Positions 8,596-16,795 of a stretch of 64,000 nucleotides of DNA are shown here, piece after piece. The position numbers and the translations under genes are program-made. This DNA comes from Granulicella arctica (GTDB taxonomy: Bacteria > Acidobacteriota > Terriglobia > Terriglobales > Acidobacteriaceae): assembly GCF_025685605.1 (NCBI RefSeq), contig NZ_JAGTUT010000001.1, forward strand, positions 4,672,693-4,736,692, given 5' to 3'. The notes under the pieces were generated by a model that saw only the letters and a list, made by a program, of their open reading frames with translations, did not search any database and was not told where the DNA came from. The stretch's first letter is position 1; each line of letters opens with the position of its first letter.

Positions 8596-9579
8596 TCAGG
8601 GCCTCTGCAGTGCTTTGCGTGCGGGGTTATACGCGGGGGCGAGTTGGAGGGCTGCTTCGTACTCAGCGTGGGCGCCGGTCTGGTCCCCGTGCTGGGAAAG
8701 CAGATGGCCGAGCTGGACGTGGACCTTGAAGGCAGGGGCGTCTTCGGACTTGGCGGAGGAGGCGAGGTAGAGACGAAGCACCTTCTCGGCAAGGTCGGGG
8801 GAGCGCTGTGCGTCCGTCAAGATGCTGGCCATGTCCATCAGCGCGGCATCGTGGGCCCGGTCGGCATTGAGGGCGGACTGAATGGTAATGACCGCTTTGT
8901 CGGGTTGATTCTGACGCTGGTAGAAGGCTCCAAGGTCCACCATGGCGTCGGGGCGGTGACCTTCGGCGATGGCACTGCGAAACTCGGATTCGGCGGTTGA
9001 AAAGTCTTTCCGCTTCTCTGCGATCATCGCTCGAAGACGATGGGCGGCGGCTGGAGAGTAGCGCTGAAGCTGTGACGCGATGCGCTCAGCCTTATCGAGT
9101 CCACCACCGATAAGGGAGGGCGCGGCGATGTAGAACTCACCGAGGGCGGTGCTTGCCGGGATGTTGGATGGGTCAAGTTGGGCGGAACTCTCGAAGGCTA
9201 CGCGAACTTTCTTCGCCAGACTCAGGCCGGTGAAGGGTCCTGCGTGTTCGGCCTTCAGGCCATAGGCTCGACCGAGCCACATCTGGTTGTTGCTGGAAGC
9301 AGGTACGTGGGCGACGGCCTGCTCACACTCATGAATTGCCGGATCGGCCAACTCTTCGGCGTAGTAGACGCGGCAGAGAAGCTGGTGAGCGGCGGGGTCG
9401 GAGGGCTGGGCGGCGATCAGGGGCTGAAGGAGGTTGACGGCTTCGGCAGCGCGACCCTGCTGGAGCGCCCGATCCGCAGACGCTATGTCTGCGCGTGCGG
9501 GACGAAGAGTCCCAAAGAGGAGGAGCAGGCAAAGCACGACCCGCAGCGAGGCTGCTTCGGCTTTGTTGAGCGTGCTCAT
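8596..9579 (-). CDS. Exported TPR-repeat protein
   Basis: A 327-residue protein with an N-terminal signal sequence (LRVVLCLLLLFGTLRPARA) followed by about six to seven tetratricopeptide-like repeats, such as DRALQQGRAAEAVNLLQPLIAAQPSDPAAHQLLCRVYY and AMVDLGAFYQRQNQPDKAVITIQSALNADRAHDAAL. TPR repeats bind other proteins. It overlaps the adaptor gene by four bases (ATGA) and abuts the TolC-like gene, so the three proteins are made together in the periplasm. It may assemble or cap the export channel, but this is inference. Confidence 0.8.
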   Translation of the reverse strand: MSTLNKAEAASLRVVLCLLLLFGTLRPARADIASADRALQQGRAAEAVNLLQPLIAAQPSDPAAHQLLCRVYYAEELADPAIHECEQAVAHVPASSNNQMWLGRAYGLKAEHAGPFTGLSLAKKVRVAFESSAQLDPSNIPASTALGEFYIAAPSLIGGGLDKAERIASQLQRYSPAAAHRLRAMIAEKRKDFSTAESEFRSAIAEGHRPDAMVDLGAFYQRQNQPDKAVITIQSALNADRAHDAALMDMASILTDAQRSPDLAEKVLRLYLASSAKSEDAPAFKVHVQLGHLLSQHGDQTGAHAEYEAALQLAPAYNPARKALQRP

Positions 9580-10817
9580 TCGACTGATTTGACCTGCAAG
9601 CCGTTGGTCAGGTCACGATTGCTGGTGGCATTTAGAGCGACGGTGTCCTTCTCAACAAGACCGCCTGTAATCTCGACGCGGTTCAGATTGACTGCGCCCA
9701 CCTGGACGGGGGTCCAGACGAGTTTGTGATTGATGACGCGGAAGACATAGTTGCTAACGCCCTCGGTGTGCAGGGCCTCCCGCGGAACGCTGAGAACGTT
9801 GAAGCGCTGCGAGTAGGTGACAGCCACGGTCACGTTGGTGTTCGGTAGGAGATCGCCCTTGGCATCATCGACGGTGATGATGCACTCGCCGACGTTCCGA
9901 GTGTTATAGGTGATGACTGTGGTCGGAGCACGACTGATGTGTCCGTGCCAAGTCTGGAGCGGCTTGGCGTCCCAGACGATCTTGACCGACTGACCCTGTG
10001 CGAGCTTGCCAATCTCCGGCTCATCGAAGTAAGCGCGAATCTGGATGCGATTGAGGTCGGCTACGTCGAGAAGATCGTCACCAGCGGGCACGAAGTCGTA
10101 CTCGGAGACAGGAATTGAATAGACCGTACCTGCGATCGGAGAGCGCTGATTGGCGCTGGCATAGCTGCTGCGAGCGGATGCAAGAGAGGCCCTGGAATCG
10201 GCGAGTTGTGCCTGGACACGTGCCTGATCGGTTGAACTGTAGCGTTGGGTCGATCGCTGCTGGACTCCCAGCAGGGTAGTGTTGGCTGAATCGAGTCGCT
10301 CCTTCGCGGATTGTACTTCGCCGGTAGACGCAGCGCCCTTCTGCTGCAAAGCTTGCAGGGCGGCGAGATCTTTGCTGGCCTGTTGTTGCTGCAACTGAGC
10401 GCGGCTCAGATCGCCAGCCATGGAAAGGCGTTCTTCCTGGGTGCCTCCATGCGACAGGTCGGCGGAGGTCGCCTCGGCGGAACGAAGAGATGAAGTGGCG
10501 GTCGCCATGCGGGAGAGCGCATCGGCATCATCCATCTTGACTAATAGATCGCCTGGTTTCACCTTCTGGCCTACTTCGACGTAAATTCGCTCGACGACAC
10601 CAGCAGCGGGGGCATGTGCCTGAAACTCCTCAATGGGCTCTACCTTTCCATTGGTGGAGACAATACTGAGCAGATTTTCGTGAGTCACGGGGGCTACACG
10701 TACGGCGACAACCTCGCGCGTGAGCGAGCGGATGAAGAAGATGGCAAGTACGGCGACAACTAGCAGGCTGCCCCAGATTACTGCCGGATTGAGGCGCTTC
10801 TCGGTCGTGGTGGGCAT
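9576..10817 (-). CDS. HlyD/RND-type periplasmic adaptor (membrane fusion) protein
   Basis: A 413-residue adaptor. One N-terminal membrane helix (PAVIWGSLLVVAVLAIFFI) is followed by the first half of a lipoyl-like domain (NGKVEPIEEFQAHAPAAGVVERIYVEVGQKVKPGDLLVKMD), a long helical hairpin with coiled-coil character, the second lipoyl half (RSPIAGTVYSIPV) and beta-barrel domains. Adaptors link an inner-membrane pump to a TolC channel. I prefer the ATG at 10817 to an upstream in-frame start at 10904, since the membrane helix then sits near the N-terminus. No pump gene follows; the operon continues with TPR and TolC-like genes. Confidence 0.85.
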   Translation of the reverse strand: MPTTTEKRLNPAVIWGSLLVVAVLAIFFIRSLTREVVAVRVAPVTHENLLSIVSTNGKVEPIEEFQAHAPAAGVVERIYVEVGQKVKPGDLLVKMDDADALSRMATATSSLRSAEATSADLSHGGTQEERLSMAGDLSRAQLQQQQASKDLAALQALQQKGAASTGEVQSAKERLDSANTTLLGVQQRSTQRYSSTDQARVQAQLADSRASLASARSSYASANQRSPIAGTVYSIPVSEYDFVPAGDDLLDVADLNRIQIRAYFDEPEIGKLAQGQSVKIVWDAKPLQTWHGHISRAPTTVITYNTRNVGECIITVDDAKGDLLPNTNVTVAVTYSQRFNVLSVPREALHTEGVSNYVFRVINHKLVWTPVQVGAVNLNRVEITGGLVEKDTVALNATSNRDLTNGLQVKSVE

Positions 10818-10912
10818 CGTGTCCAAAGAGTGAAGAATGAAGGTCAGTATATAAGACGCGATTGCACTGGAAACGAAGCAGCTATTTCCTTGTAGCCATT
10901 TCAAGGGCAGGA

Positions 10913-12724
10913 TCAGGCTGGTTGGAGATCGAGTAACTCAAGTTGTAGACCGCCGTAGTGCTCGTGTTTATTTTCATTGATCCGGTACGCAATGTGGATA
11001 ACGGACCCCTCTTGAAGGTTGAGTTGTGCACACTGCGCCGGCCAGTCGATCATCCTGCTCCAGCCAAGAGCGTTTATTCTGCGCGAGGAGTCTCCCTGGG
11101 CGAGTTCGAGGCAGATGTGCTTCTCCTTGATGTAGCGAACAGGTGCCGCAAGGATGACGCCTCGTGAGATGAAGACAGGCTCCGGGTGAGCATTGCCGAA
11201 GGGGCCACATCGACCCAGCCAAGTGTAGAGGTCGGGGGTAATCTCGGGGAGCGCCAGTTCGCCATCCGCCGCGAGTGCAGGGCGTAGGACGCCGAGAGTC
11301 AGGGCGGTTTCGGTATGGACCTTCATCCCGATTCGGAGACCTTCGAGGAGTGCCGACGGCAGCGAAAAGCCTACCGCGTGGGCATGGCCACCGAAACGCG
11401 TGAAGAGGCCTCCGGCGGCTTTGGTGTCGACGGTCGTCAACGCATCCAGAAGGTGAAAGCCCGCAACGGAGCGACCGGACCCGTGAGCCTGGCCGTCTTC
11501 GTGCATGACGATGAGAGCGGGCCGTCCGGTGCGGTCGACAACTCGTGAGGCGAGGATCCCGAGGACGCCGCGGTGCCAAGAGGCGTCGTCGAGGATGATG
11601 CATTCGGCAGGAAATTCGTCGTTGGTTCGAAGCTTTTCAAGCTGAAGTTCGATCGTCGCCAGCGCTTCTGCTTCGGTGGCGCGGCGATCCTGGTTGAGGC
11701 CGTCCAGCTTCTCCGCCAGCTCTTTAGCGCGAGCTGGATCGCGTGTCAGGAAAAGCTCGATCACGTCGTCAGCCACGTCCATCCGTCCGGCTGCGTTGAT
11801 CCGCGGTGCGAGGCGGAAGCCTACCTCGGTGGCGGTTGGAGCGGTGTCGAGCGGGAGTTTGGCGACTTCCATCAGAGCGCGGAGGCCGGGCTGGATGGGA
11901 TTCCGGAGTTCACGCAGACCGAGCGCCGCGATCACACGGTTTTCGCCAACCAGCGGAACGGAATCGGCAATTGTGGCAATGGCAACAAGCTTTAGGAATG
12001 AAGGAAGAATGACCTGATTGAGGCGATCGCGCTGGGCTGTGGTCTCTGCCGCCGCAGCCAGGAGCGCATGAGCCAGTTTGAAGGCGACGCCTGCACCGCA
12101 GAGGAATTTGAAGGGATAGGGGCAGCCCTCCTGAGCGGGGTTGATGACAGCGAGAGCCTCGGGTACTCCGGCGGCGTCATCGGGCAGATGGTGGTCCGTG
12201 ACGATGAGGTCGAGGCCGAGAAGTCTAGCTTCGGCAGCGGCGGCAAAGGCACGGATGCCGGTGTCCACGCTGATGACGAGACGTACGCCAGTATCTGCTG
12301 CCTGACCAAGGATATTGGTCTGCATCCCGTAGCCCTCCCGGATGCGGTGGGGGACGTGCCAGGTGACCTGTGCGGGTTTATCTTTCGTGGCTATCCGCTC
12401 GATGGCTGTTTTGAGCAGGACAGTAGCGGTCGTGCCATCGACGTCGTAGTCTCCGTAGATCAGGATCGGCTCAGCCAGGCGCACTGCCTGCTGGATGCGC
12501 GCGACCGCCTCCACCATGCCTAGCATCTGCAGCGGGTCATGGAGGTGGTCGAGGGTCGGATGAAGGAAGAGATCCGCCGCCTGAGCGCCCGCGATACCGC
12601 GCGAGACAAGGAGGCTGGCGATCGCCGGGGGACACTTCAAGTGCCGGATGAGGTCGCTAGTCGCCGCGTCATCTACGCTGGGGGTCGACCACTCGCGCTG
12701 TGGCCGGGTGACGGGGGCTGCCAT
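10913..12724 (-). CDS. recJ: Single-stranded-DNA-specific exonuclease RecJ
   Basis: A 603-residue DHH-family 5'-3' exonuclease acting in recombination and mismatch repair. Visible motifs are ILIYGDYDVDGTTATVLL (motif I), VISVDTGI, LIVTDHHLPDD (the DHH signature), RINAAGRMDVADD and, in the DHHA1 part, GSGRSVAGFHLLDAL and FTRFGGHAHAVGFSL. The C-terminal OB-like domain (EPVFISRGVI, HICLELAQGD) is present. I chose the ATG at 12724; a TTG at 12757 would overlap the upstream gene. It starts 8 bases after the stop of the preceding hypothetical gene. Confidence 0.92.
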   Translation of the reverse strand: MAAPVTRPQREWSTPSVDDAATSDLIRHLKCPPAIASLLVSRGIAGAQAADLFLHPTLDHLHDPLQMLGMVEAVARIQQAVRLAEPILIYGDYDVDGTTATVLLKTAIERIATKDKPAQVTWHVPHRIREGYGMQTNILGQAADTGVRLVISVDTGIRAFAAAAEARLLGLDLIVTDHHLPDDAAGVPEALAVINPAQEGCPYPFKFLCGAGVAFKLAHALLAAAAETTAQRDRLNQVILPSFLKLVAIATIADSVPLVGENRVIAALGLRELRNPIQPGLRALMEVAKLPLDTAPTATEVGFRLAPRINAAGRMDVADDVIELFLTRDPARAKELAEKLDGLNQDRRATEAEALATIELQLEKLRTNDEFPAECIILDDASWHRGVLGILASRVVDRTGRPALIVMHEDGQAHGSGRSVAGFHLLDALTTVDTKAAGGLFTRFGGHAHAVGFSLPSALLEGLRIGMKVHTETALTLGVLRPALAADGELALPEITPDLYTWLGRCGPFGNAHPEPVFISRGVILAAPVRYIKEKHICLELAQGDSSRRINALGWSRMIDWPAQCAQLNLQEGSVIHIAYRINENKHEHYGGLQLELLDLQPA

Positions 12725-12731
12725 GATCGCG

Positions 12732-13196
12732 TTACTCGTCGCTGTCGCTATCGTCAACGATCACGCTGCTGAGGTCGGTGACTGCTTCCATTAGCTGTTG
12801 AAAGCGCTCATACCATTCAGTCGACACTTCGAAGAGGAACATGACCCCCTGGTTGGCGAACCCAAGCTGGAGGTAGCCGGTTTTTCCGACATGATTGATC
12901 AGGTATTCTGCGTCGTCGAGGTCGGGCGCGTCTTCATCCGGGAAGTTCTGCTCTCGGAGTTGCTCCAGGAGAAGAGCGATATCGGTCTTCTCGAGGATGA
13001 CTTCACTCATCGTGATGAAGGGAGCGTTAGCGGCTTTGGCGTGTTCGACGAAATCTTTCCATCCGTCGGCATCATCCTCTTCGAAGAGGACCGTGGGGAC
13101 CTCTTCAGTGACATATCCATTGAAACGGCGAAGGCCGTGACCGGCGATAAAAGCCACCATGTCGTCTTTGAGCGAAATAAGGTTATCGGGTTGCAT
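12732..13196 (-). CDS. Conserved hypothetical acidic protein
   Basis: A 154-residue soluble protein rich in Asp and Glu, ending in DDSDSDE. I do not recognise a named domain. It reads like a complete folded protein (LISLKDDMVAFIAGHGLRRFNGYVTEEVPTVLFEEDDADGWKDFVEHAK and later YLINHVGKTGYLQLGFANQGVMFLFEVSTEWY show regular secondary structure). It is immediately upstream of recJ on the same strand and probably shares its transcript. No signal peptide or membrane helix. Confidence 0.7.
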   Translation of the reverse strand: MQPDNLISLKDDMVAFIAGHGLRRFNGYVTEEVPTVLFEEDDADGWKDFVEHAKAANAPFITMSEVILEKTDIALLLEQLREQNFPDEDAPDLDDAEYLINHVGKTGYLQLGFANQGVMFLFEVSTEWYERFQQLMEAVTDLSSVIVDDSDSDE

Positions 13197-13262
13197 CGAA
13201 GAACGATTGTCGCAGAAAGCAGGCGAGAACGCACTGCGTCATGATGGTGGAGGAGATTCTGC

Positions 13263-13628
13263 ATGGCTAGGTTTGAGAAGCATATTTTCATCTGCATGAA
13301 CGAGCGGGACGAGACGGCCTCGCGGCCGAGCTGCCTGAACGAAGGCAGCAAGAAGGTAAAAGCCGCATTGAAAGATGCGATCAAAGACGCCGGATTGAAG
13401 CACCAGGTTCGGGCCAGCCAGGCTGGTTGTCTGGATCAGTGTGAGCACGCACCGGTGATGGTGGTCTATCCAGACGGCGTTTGGTACGGTTTTGTGAAAC
13501 CCTCCGATGCTGAGGAGATTGTGACCGAGCATCTGGTTGGCGGAAGACCTGTAGAGCGTCTGCGGCTGGCCGAAAGCTGTGTGAATACAGCAGATTGCCC
13601 GCATCGTAAGAAGAAACAGTCGAAGTAG
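13263..13628 (+). CDS. Thioredoxin-like [2Fe-2S] ferredoxin
   Basis: A 121-residue protein of the thioredoxin-like 2Fe-2S ferredoxin family. Cluster ligands can be read as the Cys in HIFICMNERDE, the Cys in SRPSCLNEGS, and the pair in QAGCLDQCEHAPVMVVYPDGVWY. The C-terminal tail adds two more cysteines (ESCVNTADCPH) not needed for the cluster. Such ferredoxins carry electrons in the cytoplasm; the partner is unknown. An ATG at 13263 is preceded by GGTGGAGGAG. It is divergent from the hypothetical/recJ unit and is followed by the DUF507 genes. Confidence 0.85.
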   Translation: MARFEKHIFICMNERDETASRPSCLNEGSKKVKAALKDAIKDAGLKHQVRASQAGCLDQCEHAPVMVVYPDGVWYGFVKPSDAEEIVTEHLVGGRPVERLRLAESCVNTADCPHRKKKQSK

Positions 13629-13677
13629 TTCGACTGAGAGAAGATGTGCCCGGCGTGCTATATTTAGAGGAAAGTCA

Positions 13678-13956
13678 ATGATTTTTTCAAAAGATTACGT
13701 AGGGTATCTGGCGCGCCAGACGGTCAAGCATCTGGTGGACGCGAAGATGATCCAGACCGATAAACCGGCCGTCCTGAACGAGCGCGTCACTGCCGCGATG
13801 ATCGAGGAGCTTGCTCTCGAAGATCGCATTAACGATGAAGTCCGCGTCATTCTGGAAGCGTACCAGGACGACATGCTGAAAAGTGGAGCGAGCTTTCCTG
13901 AGATGTTCAAGAAGGTCAAGATGGAGCTCGCGCGTAAGTACAAGGCGGTGCTGTGA
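13678..13956 (+). CDS. DUF507 family protein (first of two)
   Basis: A 92-residue DUF507 protein of unknown function, mostly helical (SKDYVGYLARQTVKHLVDAKMIQ, EELALEDRINDEVRVILEAYQDDM). The ATG is preceded by AGAGGAAAG at good spacing. Its stop overlaps the GTG start of a second DUF507 gene, so the two are translationally coupled and may form a heterodimer. Tandem DUF507 pairs are known from Acidobacteriota and some Deltaproteobacteria. Confidence 0.85.
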   Translation: MIFSKDYVGYLARQTVKHLVDAKMIQTDKPAVLNERVTAAMIEELALEDRINDEVRVILEAYQDDMLKSGASFPEMFKKVKMELARKYKAVL

Positions 13957-14228
13957 GGATTTCGCGCGATAAGCTCAATAAACTCGCCCACACTGTCGCC
14001 GATACACTCGCAGAGATCGACGAGGTCGGGTTTCTGGAGGACCGCAATACCATTCGGCAGGAGGCTCGCAAGGCTCTCGAAAAGCTGCTGATGGACGAGT
14101 TGAAGATCGATGCCGGTGCGCGCCTGAAGATTTCTTCGCAACGGAAGATTATCGTGGAAGGCTCTCAGGAGTGGGACATACTTTATCGTAAGTATTATAA
14201 CGATGAGGTCAAGAAACTCGGTCTGTAA
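13953..14228 (+). CDS. DUF507 family protein (second of two)
   Basis: A 91-residue paralogue of the preceding protein, starting at GTG that overlaps its stop (GTGA). It carries the same layout of helices (RDKLNKLAHTVADTLAEIDEVGFLEDRNTIRQEARKAL) and the typical C-terminus WDILYRKYYNDEVKKLGL. Function unknown. tRNA-Glu follows 78 bases downstream. Confidence 0.85.
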   Translation: MRISRDKLNKLAHTVADTLAEIDEVGFLEDRNTIRQEARKALEKLLMDELKIDAGARLKISSQRKIIVEGSQEWDILYRKYYNDEVKKLGL

Positions 14229-14305
14229 CGTGGCATCATCCTTGCTGAGTTGCTATACTAAGTTTGTCGCAAAGGTGAGGCGTAAGGTCTCCTTTTGGTC
14301 ATCAT

Positions 14306-14382
14306 GGCGTTATGGTGTAACTGGTTAACACGTCGCCCTCTCAAGGCGAAGAGTTCGAGTTCGAGCCTCGATAACGCTACCA
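14306..14382 (+). tRNA. tRNA-Glu (CTC anticodon), CCA encoded
   Basis: A 77-base cloverleaf can be folded by eye. The acceptor stem is GGCGTTA/TAACGCT (G-U first pair), the D arm GTGT...ACAC, the anticodon stem TCGCC/GGCGA with loop CTCTCAA giving anticodon CTC (reads GAG, Glu), the T arm TCGAG/CTCGA with loop TTCGAGC, then A and an encoded CCA. Confidence 0.9.
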
Positions 14383-14390
14383 ATTTCAAT

Positions 14391-14421
14391 GACAAAGGCG
14401 ACCCTAGAGGTCGCCTTTGTC
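14391..14421 (+). terminator. Hairpin after tRNA-Glu
   Basis: Exact 13-base arms, GACAAAGGCGACC (14391-14403) and its complement (14409-14421), around a 5-base loop, eight bases after the tRNA. A likely intrinsic terminator; the following T-tract is weak. Confidence 0.65.
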
Positions 14422-14713
14422 GTGAACGTCGACCTGACCCTTGTTGCTATGCGGTTAGGCTGCGGTCACATCCGTTGAGAGTGGAATGAGCTTGCAATCA
14501 GATCTCACCAACGATGCTATAAGTGTGCCGTCGAAGTGGCGTACGGATACGACAGTACCTTGAGGTCGTTCCACTTTGGCCCTGCAGCCGATCAGCGAGA
14601 TGACTACAGAGAGACTTCTGGCCCGCAGTTCAGTTCTTTTTGTTTGAGATGCCTCACGTACACTGATGATCGCAGCGTGCAGACCATCTTCTGTGCGGTC
14701 AGGAATGTTCCCC
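14422..14713. other. Intergenic stretch before the four-carbon acid sugar kinase
   Basis: No convincing gene. A minus-strand frame continues here from the shadow of the kinase gene and ends at 14455, but it has no known motif. AGGA at 14701-14704 is the probable ribosome binding site of the kinase. Confidence 0.4.
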
Positions 14714-15796
14714 ATGATCTCTTGCCCCAGCTTCCATTCTGTCCGCATCATTGCGGATGACCTCACCGGTGCGTGCGACACGGCTGTGGCGTTTGCCTGT
14801 GTTGGAATGGTCACGGAGGTGGAGACCACGTGGTCTATCAGGACGGCTTCGAATGCGGCGGTGATCGCGTGGAATACCGAGAGCCGAGAAATTAGTGTGA
14901 TGTCTTCCAATGCCCGCATCGACGAGGCGGCGTCGCGGCTTGAGAAAGATCCTGCGCATCATGTCTTCAAGAAGATCGATTCGATCTTCCGCGGCAACAG
15001 CTTCTCAGAGATTGCAGCATGTCTTGTGAAGTTTCCTCATGAGATCGCCGTTCTGGCACCCGCGTTTCCGGAGCTGGGACGCACGTTGCGAGATGGCGTC
15101 CTGACGGCTAACGACTTCTTCGGGAAACATCATCGAGACATAGCCGAAGGCCTCCAAAATGCGGGGGTTGCTCCACACAAAGTTTCGAGCGCAGCGTGTA
15201 TCCGCGAGGCCTACGCGTCGGGCTCGCGGGTTGTGCTCTGCGACAGCGAGACGGAGCAGGACCTGCTGGCGATCGTTGGAGAGTCGCTGAACCTGGCTGG
15301 AGCGGGGAGGGTGCTGTGGATCGGCTCGGGTGGGCTTGCGCACGCTTTGGCAAGCGTGCTCAGCTCGGCGGAGGCTCCAAGCTGCCCGACCGTCACGGGA
15401 AGTACTGTGGTCTTCGTGGTGGGCAGTGACCATCCGGTGACACTGCGGCAACTCGAACATCTGAGGCTTGCCGGGGCGAATGCCGTGGTGGTTCCGATCG
15501 ATCAGGAGATCAGCCACGCCCAATTGCGCGAGACACTTGCCCCATACGCTGATCGTGGCGTCTCCTGTCTATTTGCTACGGGAGGGGATACGGCACTTGC
15601 CGTCTGCCGTGCGCTCGAGATCGATTGTTTGCGAGTGGAGTGTGAGTTTTCTCGCGGGCTGCCGCAATCGCGCATTCTCGGCGGGCCGTTCAAGGGGGCT
15701 CATTACATTATGAAATCCGGCGGCTTTGGGGAGCATGATGTGCTTAGCCGCATCGCGCAGGCGTTTACCCATGCGAGGACAAGCGAACGCAGATGA
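14714..15796 (+). CDS. Four-carbon acid sugar kinase family protein (DtnK/YgbK-like)
   Basis: A protein of about 360 residues. The N-terminal RIIADDLTGACDTAVAFA motif and KKIDSIFRGN match the N-terminal domain of the four-carbon acid sugar kinases, which phosphorylate D-threonate, D-erythronate or related acids; the C-terminal domain shows FATGGDTALAVCRAL, GGPFKGAHYIMKSGGFG and HDVLSRI typical of the nucleotide-binding half. I prefer the ATG at 14714 (AGGA nine bases upstream); an ATG at 14705 is also in frame. The PdxA2-like dehydrogenase and a permease lie nearby on the other strand, which supports a C4 acid-sugar pathway. The exact substrate is open. Confidence 0.8.
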   Translation: MISCPSFHSVRIIADDLTGACDTAVAFACVGMVTEVETTWSIRTASNAAVIAWNTESREISVMSSNARIDEAASRLEKDPAHHVFKKIDSIFRGNSFSEIAACLVKFPHEIAVLAPAFPELGRTLRDGVLTANDFFGKHHRDIAEGLQNAGVAPHKVSSAACIREAYASGSRVVLCDSETEQDLLAIVGESLNLAGAGRVLWIGSGGLAHALASVLSSAEAPSCPTVTGSTVVFVVGSDHPVTLRQLEHLRLAGANAVVVPIDQEISHAQLRETLAPYADRGVSCLFATGGDTALAVCRALEIDCLRVECEFSRGLPQSRILGGPFKGAHYIMKSGGFGEHDVLSRIAQAFTHARTSERR

Positions 15797-15803
15797 CAGC
15801 GAT

Positions 15804-15835
15804 CACGAAGAGGACCTTCTTGATCTCTCTTCGTG
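15804..15835 (+). terminator. Possible terminator after the kinase gene
   Basis: Arms CACGAAGAG (15804-15812) and CTCTTCGTG (15827-15835) pair exactly over a 14-base loop, eight bases after the kinase stop. A CTT-rich stretch follows, not a full U-tract. Confidence 0.4.
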
Positions 15836-15873
15836 GTCTTCTGGACGCCCAAATCTGAGGGCACGACGACAAA

Positions 15874-16460
15874 TTATTTGAATTCGGTTCCGAGTTCCAC
15901 GACGTAGTACTTCGCGTGGGTGCCGACTGGATTGGTGATGCCATGCAGATCCCATGGGCCGTTGAACATGACTGATCCAGGGCCGCCTCGTGAGGTGACA
16001 CCGTTGAGATTGAAGTCGAATGCGTGGAAACGTTTGTCGAGAACGGAGGCTCTGATGAAAAGAAGGCCACCTGCGGTGACCACAGGCCCACCGTAGTTTT
16101 CAGAGCCGGTCTCAGGGACGCCTACAGCAGTGAGTTCAGGATAGGAGCCGAAGGGAATCTGCCATAGATACCCGTCGGTATTGAGGTCGATGGCGTTTAG
16201 CGTACCCAAGGGAAGTGAGTTTGCAGGGAAGCCCTCAGGGGTCGAGAAATTTGTGATAGCCGGTGGTGTCGTAGGCGTGGATTTCCCTTGGAGGACAGCG
16301 CCGCTACGTTGGCGGCGTTCGATGCAGCTTTCTCCGTTAACAAGATATTCGGCGAGGCTTCTGGCATCACCCCACATCACGGCGGACATGCAGGACGAGG
16401 GCGTTGGTCATGCTGGATTCTTTGGAGTTGATGTAGACGATGTGGTGGCAGGCTCGTGCC
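15874..16460 (-). pseudogene. Remnant of a PQQ-dependent quinoprotein dehydrogenase
   Basis: The readable part contains LGTLNAIDLNTDGYLWQIPFGSYPEL and TGSENYGGPVVTAGGLLFIRASVLDKRFHAFD, a strong match in style to the C-terminal propeller blades of membrane glucose/quinate-type quinoprotein dehydrogenases. Upstream, after a frame change near 16390, HHIVYINSKESS resembles an earlier blade. The N-terminal two thirds are missing, and the C-terminal end (after HAFDFNLNGV) no longer looks like the family. It is therefore a decayed copy, placed between the kinase and the dehydrogenase of the acid-sugar group. Confidence 0.7.
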
Positions 16461-16795
16461 TATGACCTGTTCAAGGTTTCGCGTTGCATAAGGTGACTGA
16501 TGGGTTATTGAGGGTGGGATGATTGAAACAGTGAGAGCACTCGGTTCGAATCCGCAGATTCACCGAATGGGTGCATGCTTCTCGATTCCCAGTCCAAGTT
16601 CACATACCCATGTCCGTTAAAGCGAGCGGGAGAGTATTGCCGTAGGTGCCAGGAGCGCTGAAGCCGAAGCGGCGGGCTCGAGCCATGTGAGCGATCGCCA
16701 AGCGCCCGTGAAGCGCAGTGTAACAGCCCATTGAAAGAACGTTCGTCAGCTCTAGGTGAAGGCTTTCTGCTCCTCAGTCCGGTTACGCGTTGGCG
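16461..16795. other. Gene-free stretch with a tRNA-3'-end-like sequence
   Basis: No gene is seen. Bases about 16530-16575 contain GGTTCGAATCC, the sequence of a tRNA T-loop, followed by more tRNA-end-like sequence, but no complete cloverleaf can be folded. It may be a tRNA 3' fragment left by an integration event, or chance. Confidence 0.3.
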
